From positions 124,001-188,000 of the forward strand of contig NZ_JAKJSO010000010.1 of assembly GCF_050337045.1 (NCBI RefSeq): 64,000 nucleotides of DNA. Direction: 5' to 3'. Origin of the DNA: Photobacterium kagoshimensis (GTDB lineage: Bacteria; Pseudomonadota; Gammaproteobacteria; Enterobacterales; Vibrionaceae). Under the pieces are notes generated by a model that saw nothing but the letters and a program-made list of their open reading frames with translations, was not told the DNA's origin and did no database searches. Below, one piece after another: positions 33,882 to 43,244 of this stretch. Within the stretch, counting starts at the first letter, position 1. Each line of letters starts with the position of its first letter. The position numbers were made by a program, and so were the translations under genes.

Positions 33882-35117
33882 TTGCATACTCTTTCTCAGC
33901 TAAAATCTGGCGAATTAATTGGTACGAAACGCCTCAAACTTGCCGAAGGCCTAACCACTTTTCCTCTCGAAATTCTTACCTTAGCTGATACATTAGAAGT
34001 GCTAGATTTATCAGATAATGCGCTAAGTTCATTGCCAGACGAACTTTCAAAACTGACCAAACTCAAGATCATTTTTGCGTCGAATAACCAGTTCGATACG
34101 CTACCCGCGGTACTGGGACAATGCCCTGAGCTTGAAATGATTGGCTTTAAATCTAACCACATAAATCAAGTACCAGAAGCGTCTTTACCACCTAAGCTAC
34201 GCTGGTTGATCCTAACGGATAACCGTATCGAAGTGATGCCAGATTCATTAGGTGACCGCCCTCGCTTACAAAAGTTGGCATTGGCAGGTAACTGTTTGAC
34301 GGCTTTGCCACAAAGCATGGCGAAGTTAGAGAACCTTGAGTTGTTACGTATTTCGGCTAATAACCTTCAGCAATGTCCAGAGCAGCTTTTCCAGCTGCCA
34401 AAGCTGGCGTGGTTTGCGTTTGCTGGTAACCCTTTTTGCCTGTCTACATTGAAAGTAAAAACGGTTCCATCAGTATCATCTAAGCAATTTGAACTGGCAG
34501 AAATACTTGGGCAAGGCGCCTCAGGCGTTATTTCGAAAGCAAGCTGGAACGGTAACCATGCAGGCTTTCCTGCGGATATTGCAGTAAAAGTATTTAAAGG
34601 TGAAGTCACCAGTGATGGCTACCCTGAAGACGAGCTACAAGCATGCTTAAAAGTCGGCAACCATCCTAACTTGGTACAGTCACTTGCCCAAGTGAGTGAA
34701 GAAGGCTATCTGGCCCTGATCATGAATTTGATCCCATCGCACTACAGTAACCTAGGTTTGCCCCCTAGCTTAGAGACTTGTACGCGCGATACATTCCCGA
34801 CAGATTTTGCTCTGCCTATCGCGGATATAGCGAAGATTGTTAAGCAAATGGAAGATGTGTTTGCCCACTTGCATGATAACCAAGTGTGTCACGGTGATTT
34901 GTATGCACACAACACCTTGTTTGATGCTGATGCGAACATCATTTTTGGTGATTTTGGTGCGGCGTCTATGTATCACATGCTAACGCCACAACAGCAACAA
35001 CAAATACGTACCATAGAACAACGTGCGCTCCACCACTTTATTGACGACTTACTAAGTGTGTGTGCAGAGGCAGATAAAGAGTCGAAAACTTACCAAGATT
35101 TACTCGACCGTATCTAG
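33882..35117 (+). CDS. Leucine-rich-repeat protein kinase
   Basis: A 411-residue two-part protein. Residues 15-185 are about seven leucine-rich repeats of the LxxLPxxLxxLxxL type. Residues 203-411 form a compact protein-kinase domain: glycine loop GQGASGV (210-216), Lys236 in AVKVFKG, catalytic loop CHGDLYAHN with Asp339 and Asn344, and DFG at 357-359. All catalytic residues are present. The HRD arginine is Gly, as in several atypical kinases. The start must be TTG: no ATG lies before the middle of the repeats, the TTG frame gives a sensible N-terminus (MHTLSQLKSGEL), and CGGAT lies 8 nt upstream. Substrate and partner are unknown. Confidence 0.9.
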   Translation: MHTLSQLKSGELIGTKRLKLAEGLTTFPLEILTLADTLEVLDLSDNALSSLPDELSKLTKLKIIFASNNQFDTLPAVLGQCPELEMIGFKSNHINQVPEASLPPKLRWLILTDNRIEVMPDSLGDRPRLQKLALAGNCLTALPQSMAKLENLELLRISANNLQQCPEQLFQLPKLAWFAFAGNPFCLSTLKVKTVPSVSSKQFELAEILGQGASGVISKASWNGNHAGFPADIAVKVFKGEVTSDGYPEDELQACLKVGNHPNLVQSLAQVSEEGYLALIMNLIPSHYSNLGLPPSLETCTRDTFPTDFALPIADIAKIVKQMEDVFAHLHDNQVCHGDLYAHNTLFDADANIIFGDFGAASMYHMLTPQQQQQIRTIEQRALHHFIDDLLSVCAEADKESKTYQDLLDRI

Positions 35118-35141
35118 TCTCTAGCTAGCTAAGCCGAAAAC

Positions 35142-35178
35142 AAAAATGGCGGGCTCATTCGTTGAGCCCGCCATTTTT
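35142..35178. terminator. Bidirectional terminator between kinase and RhlE-like genes
   Basis: Perfect 16-bp stem AAAAATGGCGGGCTCA / TGAGCCCGCCATTTTT, 5-nt loop. It has an A run on one side and a T run on the other, so it serves both converging genes. Confidence 0.95.
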
Positions 35179-35227
35179 AGCTATAAGCACGAAAATTCAA
35201 TAGAAGTGCTCAAACAAATTCTATCTA

Positions 35228-36439
35228 TTAACGACGCTTATCATTGTCACGTGTAGGCTTTCGCTTGTTCTTTGGCACGTAGTTTAGAATCGAGATTGGT
35301 AGCTCTTTACGCGGCTCAAACCCTTCTTCCACCTTACGTGTTAATAGGTGACCTAAGCGGCTTTCAATCATACATAGGTTTTTAAAATCGTCTCTAGACA
35401 CAAGTGAAATCGCTTCCCCCGATGCGCCCGCACGACCTGTACGACCAATACGGTGAACATACTCATCCGCTGGGAACGGTAAATCATAGTTAATAACACG
35501 ATCAAGATCGTCAATATCGATACCACGCGCAGCAACACCCGTTGAAACAAGTAGCTTCAGTTCGCCTGACTTGAATTTTTCAAGTACTTGCTCACGTGCA
35601 GCTTGGCTACGACCACTGTGAATCGCTTCTGCTACAATGCCACGCTTTTCAAGCTGAGAAACCAATTTCGCCGCACCGTGCTTAGTTTCGATAAAGATCA
35701 GCGCTTGTTCCCACTGATTCTCTTTAATCAAATGGCTCAGCAATGATGACTTCATGTCTTTATCAACAGGAATTAACCATTGATCAATCTTAGGTGCAGT
35801 ATCCGCATCAGCCTGTACAGAAATTTCGATTGGATTTTCGATTGCGGTTTTAGCTAACGCGCGTACTTGCTTAGATAAAGTCGCAGAGAACAATAAGTTC
35901 TGACGGTCTTCTGGTAAGCGTTCCATGATTTTATTGATGTCTTCAATAAAGCCCATGTCCAACATGCGGTCGGCTTCATCAAGCACCAAAACTTCAAGCG
36001 CATCAAAATGCAGCGCACGTTGGGTGTACATATCCAGCAAACGACCTGGGGTCGCTACTAAAATATCAACGCCGTCAATTAAGCGTTGCTTCTGATCTGC
36101 GTAATCAACACCACCGTACATAGCCAGTGATGTGTGCTGAGAGTACTTACTATATTGTGCAATATTCTTCTCTACCTGAATCGCAAGCTCTCGCGTAGGC
36201 GTTAAGATAAGCGCACGAATACGTTTTGCACGTACCATCACTTCATCATCAAGCATTGTTAGCAATGGCAGTGCAAAGCTGGCCGTTTTACCCGTACCTG
36301 TTTGTGCGCCAGCAATTAAGTTGCGCCCTTTCAGAATAGCGGGAATGGCCTTCTCTTGAATAGGTGTTGGACTGGTATAGCCCAATTCAGTGACGGCTTT
36401 TAGGATTGATTCGTGTAATCCAAGCTTAGAGAATGACAT
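35228..36439 (-). CDS. rhlE: DEAD-box RNA helicase, RhlE-like
   Basis: An ATP-dependent RNA helicase of 403 residues. Motifs in order: Q motif (FSKLGLHESILKAVTELGY--PTPIQ), motif I AQTGTGKT, Ia PTRELA, Ib TPGRL, II DEAD (VLDEADRM), III SAT, IV IFIETK, V ARGIDI and VI HRIGRTGRAG, with a short basic tail. RhlE is the closest E. coli relative by its N-terminus. I start it at 36439 (MSFSKLGL), not at the upstream in-frame ATG, because homologues begin there. The extra 69 codons overlap the divergent GST gene and its promoter. Such helicases help RNA metabolism in the cold. Confidence 0.92.
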   Translation of the reverse strand: MSFSKLGLHESILKAVTELGYTSPTPIQEKAIPAILKGRNLIAGAQTGTGKTASFALPLLTMLDDEVMVRAKRIRALILTPTRELAIQVEKNIAQYSKYSQHTSLAMYGGVDYADQKQRLIDGVDILVATPGRLLDMYTQRALHFDALEVLVLDEADRMLDMGFIEDINKIMERLPEDRQNLLFSATLSKQVRALAKTAIENPIEISVQADADTAPKIDQWLIPVDKDMKSSLLSHLIKENQWEQALIFIETKHGAAKLVSQLEKRGIVAEAIHSGRSQAAREQVLEKFKSGELKLLVSTGVAARGIDIDDLDRVINYDLPFPADEYVHRIGRTGRAGASGEAISLVSRDDFKNLCMIESRLGHLLTRKVEEGFEPRKELPISILNYVPKNKRKPTRDNDKRR

Positions 36440-36572
36440 GTAGGATCTCGGTAGAAAATAGTAATTAACAGCTATGATAAAAACATGGCTGAAAGCATAG
36501 CCGCGTAGTTTAGCAGAATCTGCCGCTAAGATGCACCGCATCTCTTTTCTTGTACGATCAAAAGGACACACT

Positions 36573-37430
36573 ATGGCAAAGGTATATACACCACCCAACG
36601 TTTGGGAAATGGATGATAACAATGGTGGCGCATGGGCAAGCATCAACCGCCCTGATTCTGGCGCAAGACACGAACAAGCGTTACCTGTTGGTTCGCACCC
36701 ATTACAGATCTACTCGATGGGCACACCAAACGGACAAAAAGTGACTATCATGCTTGAGGAGTTATTAGCACTTGGTATTAAAGAAGCAGAATATGACGCC
36801 CACCTTATTCGTATTGGTGACGGCGATCAGTTTTCATCTGGTTTTGTGGGTGTAAACCCAAATTCAAAAATCCCCGCATTAGTCGATTACTCCGAGGAAG
36901 TGTCCGTTAACGTGTTTGAATCTGGCGCGATATTGCTTTATCTCGCTGACAAGTTTGGTCACTTCTTACCTAAGGATCTCGCAACACGTACTACCGCCAT
37001 GAATTGGCTATTTTGGTTGCAAGGCTCAGCCCCTTACTTAGGCGGAGGCTTTGGTCATTTCTATGCCTATGCCCCAGAAAAATTTGAATACCCAATCAAC
37101 CGCTTCACCATGGAAGCAAAACGCCAGTTAGATGTGCTGGATAAACAATTAGCCAACAATACTTACTTGGCAGGCGATGAATATTCGATTGCGGATATTG
37201 CCACTTGGCCATGGTATGGCAATTTGGTGCTAGGCAAACTGTATGATGCCGCAGAGTTTCTTGATGTTGCCAGCTATAAGAATGTTGTGCGATGGGCGCA
37301 TCAGATTGCAGGAAGAAAAGCAGTACAGCGCGGTCGGTTAGTTAATCGGACTTGGGGAGAGGAATGGGAACAAGTGCCTGAGCGTCATAGCGCAGAAGAT
37401 ATTGATAAAGTAATGGCAAAGCAAAACTAA
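36573..37430 (+). CDS. yghU: Glutathione S-transferase, YghU-like
   Basis: A 285-residue GST of the Nu class (YghU/YfcG), which has disulfide-bond reductase activity using glutathione in E. coli. It matches E. coli YghU nearly throughout: LPVGSHPLQIYSMGTPNGQKVTIMLEEL, DGDQFSSGFVGVNPNSKIPALVD, WLFWLQGSAPYLGGGFGHFY and NRFTMEAKRQLDVLDKQL. The start at 36573 has AAAGGA 7 nt upstream; the ATG 14 codons earlier has none. It is divergent from rhlE with about 130 bp between starts. Confidence 0.93.
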   Translation: MAKVYTPPNVWEMDDNNGGAWASINRPDSGARHEQALPVGSHPLQIYSMGTPNGQKVTIMLEELLALGIKEAEYDAHLIRIGDGDQFSSGFVGVNPNSKIPALVDYSEEVSVNVFESGAILLYLADKFGHFLPKDLATRTTAMNWLFWLQGSAPYLGGGFGHFYAYAPEKFEYPINRFTMEAKRQLDVLDKQLANNTYLAGDEYSIADIATWPWYGNLVLGKLYDAAEFLDVASYKNVVRWAHQIAGRKAVQRGRLVNRTWGEEWEQVPERHSAEDIDKVMAKQN

Positions 37431-37481
37431 TACAGATTTTGTTAGCTTTCACGCCTTAACATTACGCGATATGAAATACAG

Positions 37482-37510
37482 AAGCACCCAGCTAGGCTAG
37501 GTGCTTTTCT
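37482..37510 (+). terminator. Rho-independent terminator of the GST gene
   Basis: AAGCACC / GGTGCTT stem with inner AGC/GCT pairs, followed by TTCTT. Confidence 0.75.
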
Positions 37511-37571
37511 TATCGTGCGTAGGATTGTTTATTTTCTCTCGAACAACTTGATTCGATGATGTTACTTAGTA

Positions 37572-38747
37572 TTAGTTTGCTGTAGCCAGTGCGAATGTTT
37601 CACGTTTATTGGCAACCGAAATCAACATCAAGCCAAATACAGGAACAATAATTGCCGCGTAAGGGATCATGCCTGCGCCCAAGTTGCTATCTAGCACCAT
37701 ACCACCAAGGAAGCCACCGAACGCATTCGCTAAGTTAAATGCTGAAATATTTGCAGTCGCTGCCAGCTCTTGACCTTCACCACCGTGGTTCATTACTCGT
37801 AATTGCATGGCGGGTACGTTTGCAAAAGAAGCGATACCAAAAACAAATGCTGCTGCAACGAATAACAACTGATTACCTGCAGTTAAACCGACAAGCACCA
37901 AAGAGACAATCATTGCAAATGCCCAGAACATAGATGCTTTATGAAGGTTTTTATCAGAAGAATGTCCACCTACAGTGTTACCTACAATTAGGCCTAGACC
38001 AACAATAACCAAAATCCATGTTACAGCCTCTTCACCGTAGCCTGTAATGTGGGTGGCAATGGGTGCAATATAACCGTAAAGCGTCATGAAGCCAGACCAT
38101 GCAAACACCGTGATCGCCAAGCTCATCAACAACATTGGGTTTTTAAATGCCATTAGCTGCGCTTTTACATCTTTTGCTTCACCATGCCCCGTTGATTTAA
38201 CCACGCCCAGAATGAATACCATCGCGACCAAGCCTAAAGCGGCAACAGTAATAAAAGTGTTGTGCCAACCAAATTGTAAGCCAATCCAAGTACCACCAGG
38301 AACACCCAGTACATTCGCCAATGTTAAACCTGCAAACATCTGACCAACCGCTCGGCCTGCCATTTTCTCAGACACTAAGTTTGTCGCAACAACAGCACCA
38401 ATACCGTAGAAAGGACCTTGAACTAAGCCGGTTATCACTCGGCTTATCATTAAAATTGTGTAGTTGGGTGCAAAGGCTGACATCGCGTTACCAAGAATAA
38501 ACAGCACCATCAAGCTGGCAAGCACCGCTTTTTTATTAAATCGCGCGAGATATATCGTTAGAATCGGTCCACCAAAAACAATGGCTAATGCGTACGCACT
38601 GATGAGGTAACCAGCTTGCCCCTCTGTAATTGATAGTGATGATGCAATTTGCGGAAGCAGGCCTGCAATCACAAACTCCGCAGTACCAATCGCGAATGCA
38701 GCCAGTGTTAAAATCCATACCTGTAATGGCATTTTTTCTTTTTTCAT
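37572..38747 (-). CDS. MFS drug/sugar efflux transporter (DHA1, AraJ/YdhP-like)
   Basis: A 391-residue, 12-segment major facilitator transporter. It begins with WILTLAAFAIGTAEFVIAGLLPQIA, characteristic of the AraJ/SotB/YdhP branch, and has the inter-domain motif ILTIYLARFNKKAVL and the antiporter-like ISRVITGLVQGPFYGIG. It probably exports drugs or sugars by proton antiport. I start it at 38747 with TTGAG upstream; the longer frame that begins at 38954 adds a non-homologous segment. It lies 32 bp downstream-facing of the hairpin that ends the glycosidase gene and has its own promoter in 38748-38914. Confidence 0.9.
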   Translation of the reverse strand: MKKEKMPLQVWILTLAAFAIGTAEFVIAGLLPQIASSLSITEGQAGYLISAYALAIVFGGPILTIYLARFNKKAVLASLMVLFILGNAMSAFAPNYTILMISRVITGLVQGPFYGIGAVVATNLVSEKMAGRAVGQMFAGLTLANVLGVPGGTWIGLQFGWHNTFITVAALGLVAMVFILGVVKSTGHGEAKDVKAQLMAFKNPMLLMSLAITVFAWSGFMTLYGYIAPIATHITGYGEEAVTWILVIVGLGLIVGNTVGGHSSDKNLHKASMFWAFAMIVSLVLVGLTAGNQLLFVAAAFVFGIASFANVPAMQLRVMNHGGEGQELAATANISAFNLANAFGGFLGGMVLDSNLGAGMIPYAAIIVPVFGLMLISVANKRETFALATAN

Positions 38748-38914
38748 AATCATCTCAATTCTTTTTCTGATGAGTCTTGGAAAGTATGTAACCAGTATAT
38801 TCATCAAATTAAATTTGATAATTGAGTAAAATTTAAATTCATTATTCACCATAGGCGAACAATGAATATCAAGAGAACTAAAAGAAGGGCTTATAGCTTT
38901 ATAAACAGCAGAAA

Positions 38915-38946
38915 CGAAAAAGCCGCTGAATCTCTTCAACGGCTTT
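38915..38946 (-). terminator. Terminator of the glycosidase gene
   Basis: Stem AAAGCCG-TGAA / TTCA-CGGCTTT with one mismatch. On the minus strand it is followed by TTTTTC. It lies 34 bp after the stop at 38980. Confidence 0.88.
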
Positions 38947-38979
38947 GTACACAAGGTGCTTTAACTGTGTTGAGCTACT

Positions 38980-41898
38980 TTACTGTAGCGGTGTGATACG
39001 AATGTCTGCAATTTTCGCTTCATTTTTCACACCATCAACGCCACCAGCGTATATATATGTTTCATTCGATTTGAGGTAACTCATATTAAAATGATCCTTA
39101 ATCGTGAACTGGTATACCTTGCCCTGCTCTAAATTGACTTCAACTGGGGTTGAATAACGCATCCCTTTGTTCTCACCAATGTGCCCCATCTGTATATAAC
39201 CCTGACCAATCACCTTCGTCGAATCATCAAACACTTCAATCTTCTTCACCGTGTTTGTGATACCAGTATTTAGCTGACCAAGGTTATTGTTATACCAAGC
39301 GGCGATTTGATAAGTCCCTGTCTTAGGAACAGCAAAGCTAGTCAGGCTGTTTACAGGTCCACTATTTTGATCAACCGTTACCACGGAGACACCTTGCTTA
39401 AGTGTGTGGTAATCACCTTCAAGTTTGACGCGAATTTCATCACCCACGCACACAGGCTGGCTTGGGTTTGAACGGAAACCTTGGTCATTAACACTTTCGG
39501 CGATGTAGCAGGCAAACCCTTGTGGGGTATCAGTATATTGCTGTGCTGTGACACCTTTTTGAATAAGCTGCCCGTTGCGGTACAAGTTAACCTTGTATTT
39601 ACTCTGAATATCAACCGCAACGCCTTTAGCACCACCATTATCAAGCGCTTTCGCCGTTAATGTTGGCTCTTTCGGTGAGTACACTTTGCTATCATCACTC
39701 GCGTAAGGCTCCACGCCCGCAATGACCTTGATCGTGTCATCATTTCCAACCAACGCACCTAGAGTGACATGGTAGTTACCGTTTTTATCGGTTTGTACAT
39801 GATCAACTGGGTAATAACCAGACATGTCATCACTTGCTGGTGGTAAGTCGATAGTGACTGAGACTGTTTTTCCTTTGAAGCTAAAATTTTCGAGTGTGAT
39901 TTGCTGAGAATGCGCAAATAAACTATTGCGGATCCATCCGGTAATAAACGGGTTAACCTCTAGTTGCCCTGTTTCGGTATGAATACCGAAGATCGTTTCC
40001 ACCACCATGTTGAGGTAGCCACCAACCGACCAAAGTTGGCGCTGTGAATTAATCACAGGGCCATCAAGGCTGGCGTCTGCACCATGGTCGCTATGAATAA
40101 TAAAGGACTTACCTGATAGCCATTCGAGGTTTTCCATGTTAGACAGGTTCGTGGCTGTTCCGCGCACCAAAGATTGCACCGCATTATTCGCTGCGGCCAC
40201 GTTCAATGTTTGCTTCGCGGCGCGCAAGCTATAAGCCGTCACAAACGGCCAAATCGCCCGATTATGATAAACAGGTACATCGGGCTGCTGAGGGAAGTAC
40301 ACGGGCACCCCAAATTCACTGTGTGGGTAATTGGCCATGATCTTCTTGGCTTGCTCATCACTCGCAATGCCACTGATGATCGCTAATGATTCACCCAGCA
40401 TGTCATATTTATCTACTGCGATATCTTGGCCGTTATCAAACAGGTAGCTAACGTACATGCCACGCTGCGCATTCCAGAACTTATCATTGATCGCTAATTT
40501 TAACTGCTTAGCCCATTCGCCATATTTAACCGCATTTTTTGAATCAAACTGCTCAGCCAGTTTCGCCGCTAAGCACATCGCGCGGTAGTGAGTAACGTTA
40601 GTCGACAGCGCTTTACTGCTACCAATCGCATTCACATCTTGCGGTGTCCACGTTGAGTATGTTTGATCGCGCCAATCAAGGAAGGATTGCTCACCAGTGT
40701 ACAAGCCAGATTGCAGATCAAAGGCGGCTAGGCGATCAGCTTCCAGTGTATTACTGATCGCATTATAAGCACGCTCTGCAAATTGGTCGTACGCTGCACC
40801 GTCTAACGCTGACAGTAATCGCTCAGCACCCAGTGCCCACGTCGTACGGTCGGTACTGATCGGCCAACTCCCCCCCGTACCTGTATCTTGCACAATTTGC
40901 TCGCCGTCGTATTGCTTTCCAGTATTGGCACGAAAGCCAGACAATTTGAAATTAAGCCCATTCTCAACCCGTGTCGGGTTCATCAATGCTAACGAGAGAT
41001 CAGCGGCATAGGCTAAATCACGGGTCCACACATAGTGCCACTTGGCACCGGTTTCAAACACTTCCGCTTTAATTGGCTTATTGTAGTTATAGTTGCCGTC
41101 TTTAATTTCAGACACAGACAACTGACTCAGCTCTTTCAAGCTCATCGCAAACAGTGCATCAAAGGCAAGATCACCCGATACTACTCGCGGGCCAGCCTGT
41201 TCATTCACAATTAAGCCTTGATCCAAGGCATCACGTAACTCTGTCGTTGTTGAAATACCAAATTCACGCTGTTTGGCTTGTGGATCTTTAACAGAAAACA
41301 CCACGGTATCTTGGGTGCCATCAAAGTTGGAAAATTGCTTTGCTTCTTTATTTTGATGGCCGTTGTGAACCATAGCAGGATCTATAATGGCCTCTGAGTA
41401 ATATTTCTCGGCTTCAGCTTGAGTCGCCTTGGTTACCGTCATTGTTGCACGGCTTTCATTGGCAAAACTGACAGAAAACTTGTAATAGCCCTTTTCTTTA
41501 AAAGTAATGACTGAGTTACAGTCATCGTTCATGCAGTTTTCATTTGTGTCTGGTTTCGGATCGTAGTCCTGCGCTACGTCAAACTCAGTGGGTTCAGTAA
41601 AATGGGTGTATTCTAGCTGCCAACCAGGGTCGGCAATCTTAAACTGGTTACTACCGCGCGCCACTCTCAGTACCGTTTCGTACTCGTTATCACCTAAATA
41701 ATTCAGCTTGGCATGCGCTGCCGTACCCCAATCACCATTTAAACCACGCAGATACAAGTCTTCGCTGATGATGGGTTTATCTTCAGGTTTCGGCGCAACA
41801 GTCGGCATATTTACACTCTCTTGTGAGTCAGAGTTAAAATTACACCCGGCAAGCCCAATACATGATGCGACAGCAAGCGCGATAATACTCGGTTTCAT
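38980..41898 (-). CDS. Secreted lipoprotein six-hairpin glycosidase (glucoamylase-like)
   Basis: A 972-residue exported lipoprotein with lipobox GLAGC (Cys19). The N-terminal module (about 45-150) reads YLRGLNGDWG---KLNYLGDNEYE--LR---G-NQFKIAD and resembles the starch-binding X module of pullulanases. The central (alpha/alpha)6 region (about 220-720) includes WHYVWTRDLAYAADLSLAL, GGSWPISTDRTTWALGAERLL and NRAIWPFVTAYSLRAA, as in glucoamylase and debranching-type enzymes. Beta domains follow. It likely trims starch or glycogen oligosaccharides outside the inner membrane. The start is at the third in-frame ATG (41898), spaced 6 nt from AAGGG. A LysR gene is divergent. Confidence 0.85.
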   Translation of the reverse strand: MKPSIIALAVASCIGLAGCNFNSDSQESVNMPTVAPKPEDKPIISEDLYLRGLNGDWGTAAHAKLNYLGDNEYETVLRVARGSNQFKIADPGWQLEYTHFTEPTEFDVAQDYDPKPDTNENCMNDDCNSVITFKEKGYYKFSVSFANESRATMTVTKATQAEAEKYYSEAIIDPAMVHNGHQNKEAKQFSNFDGTQDTVVFSVKDPQAKQREFGISTTTELRDALDQGLIVNEQAGPRVVSGDLAFDALFAMSLKELSQLSVSEIKDGNYNYNKPIKAEVFETGAKWHYVWTRDLAYAADLSLALMNPTRVENGLNFKLSGFRANTGKQYDGEQIVQDTGTGGSWPISTDRTTWALGAERLLSALDGAAYDQFAERAYNAISNTLEADRLAAFDLQSGLYTGEQSFLDWRDQTYSTWTPQDVNAIGSSKALSTNVTHYRAMCLAAKLAEQFDSKNAVKYGEWAKQLKLAINDKFWNAQRGMYVSYLFDNGQDIAVDKYDMLGESLAIISGIASDEQAKKIMANYPHSEFGVPVYFPQQPDVPVYHNRAIWPFVTAYSLRAAKQTLNVAAANNAVQSLVRGTATNLSNMENLEWLSGKSFIIHSDHGADASLDGPVINSQRQLWSVGGYLNMVVETIFGIHTETGQLEVNPFITGWIRNSLFAHSQQITLENFSFKGKTVSVTIDLPPASDDMSGYYPVDHVQTDKNGNYHVTLGALVGNDDTIKVIAGVEPYASDDSKVYSPKEPTLTAKALDNGGAKGVAVDIQSKYKVNLYRNGQLIQKGVTAQQYTDTPQGFACYIAESVNDQGFRSNPSQPVCVGDEIRVKLEGDYHTLKQGVSVVTVDQNSGPVNSLTSFAVPKTGTYQIAAWYNNNLGQLNTGITNTVKKIEVFDDSTKVIGQGYIQMGHIGENKGMRYSTPVEVNLEQGKVYQFTIKDHFNMSYLKSNETYIYAGGVDGVKNEAKIADIRITPLQ

Positions 41899-42117
41899 CT
41901 TCATCCCTTCCATTCGTTATTTGTGCGTCAGTGTAAAAAACTCACTCTCACAGGAAAAATAGGTGGGATGCGCCAGGTCATAGATAAAAGCTATATCTCG
42001 ACGAACAGCCGTGATCTAGATCCATGAAATATGTTTATTCTGACTTGAGCATGATTTCAAATTTGTGATTTACAAGTATATTTGTGCAAAATGGCTCGCA
42101 TTTTTAAGGAATATGAC
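41899..42117. promoter_or_regulatory. Divergent promoter region, glycosidase and LysR gene
   Basis: 219 bp between the two starts. LysR proteins commonly act from such regions on the divergent gene. It contains a GTGAT-like cluster around 42010 and ATTTGTGATTTACAAGTATA near 42061 (T-N11-A-like), a candidate LysR site by position only. Confidence 0.4.
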
Positions 42118-43026
42118 ATGGATAAATCTCTGCAACAGTTTTTACTTGTCGCACGTTGTAAAAGTATTAGCGCCGCAGCAAGAATGGCAGGACTGAGCCA
42201 ACCAACAGTCACCAGCAATCTAAAGAAGCTTGAAGAAAGCCTTGATGTCGTTCTGTTTGAACGAACATCTAAAGGCATGATACTGACCAAATATGGGCGT
42301 ATTCTTTATCGTCACAGCAACGCGATGCAACATGAATATAACCTTATGGTACAAAGCATAGGTGAAAGGAAGAAGTATCAAGTTGGCAAAATTAAAATCG
42401 GCACTGGCGATGCATGGTGGCCACTGTTTGTAAAACAGGCGCTGGATGAACATCTCTCGCAATCACCTTTAGCGTCGACCCATGTTGAATTTGGTAATCA
42501 CCTGTGTTTAATGGACTCGCTGATCAACGAAGATATCGAATTTTTCATTGGCCATGAAATCGTGGGGTTATCTGAAAAATGTGATGTGACTTTTATCCCT
42601 CTTTTTCAAACGACCGATACTTATTTTGTCTCACCTGATCACCCGCTTTTAGGCAAAACGGTAACAGAAGAGATGCTGCACGAATACCCAGCCCTCTCGG
42701 TCACTTATGATGCAAAAAAATTCAGTCATATCGTCGACAACCCCACCCCAAAACAATACGAGCGTGATCGTCAGCAACTTGATGAACGCGCCACTTATGA
42801 GCTTGATTCTTTACTTGCGAGCATTGATGTTCTTAAAAATAGTGTGGCGATCATGCCTTATACCAAGGCGCTACAAACGTACCTTGAATCTTTCGGGCTA
42901 CAATGCCTAACCATGGAAAAAAATCCTAATTCAGGCACTGTGGGTATTTACCATCACCGAAGAGAGACATCAGAATCTCACTTGGTACTCATGGAAAGGA
43001 TCACTCAACTCGCCGCGAAACTATAA
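42118..43026 (+). CDS. LysR-family transcriptional regulator
   Basis: A 302-residue regulator. The N-terminal helix-turn-helix (about 1-60: SLQQFLLVARCKSISAAARMAGLSQPTVTSNLKKLEE) is followed by the co-inducer-binding domain. The start at 42118 has AAGGA 7 nt upstream. It is transcribed away from the glycosidase gene, so control of that gene in response to a sugar or metabolite is the most likely role. No partner gene downstream; a GATGGC/GCCATC repeat near 43078-43108 may end the transcript. Confidence 0.9.
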   Translation: MDKSLQQFLLVARCKSISAAARMAGLSQPTVTSNLKKLEESLDVVLFERTSKGMILTKYGRILYRHSNAMQHEYNLMVQSIGERKKYQVGKIKIGTGDAWWPLFVKQALDEHLSQSPLASTHVEFGNHLCLMDSLINEDIEFFIGHEIVGLSEKCDVTFIPLFQTTDTYFVSPDHPLLGKTVTEEMLHEYPALSVTYDAKKFSHIVDNPTPKQYERDRQQLDERATYELDSLLASIDVLKNSVAIMPYTKALQTYLESFGLQCLTMEKNPNSGTVGIYHHRRETSESHLVLMERITQLAAKL

Positions 43027-43244
43027 CCGTATATTTGTGTAAGCAAGCAATGTGGTGATTATTAGCCGATCGCCAGTGATGGCAGTATAATTAACATCAA
43101 TCGCCATCGGTTTGCCGCTTAGACTGCGCCGCGTCATTTAGGGGTCACTTACCCATATTCATTCAAAATATCACGGCGCTAATATCAGTAGAAAATCTAT
43201 TTGTTGCCTAATGTAACGATAGCAGAATAATAAAACATCGAAGA

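Noticed and set aside
35228..36646. Longer RhlE-like protein starting at 36646
   Set aside because: The extra 69 codons overlap the divergent GST gene, have no homology to helicases, and the canonical N-terminus starts at 36439.
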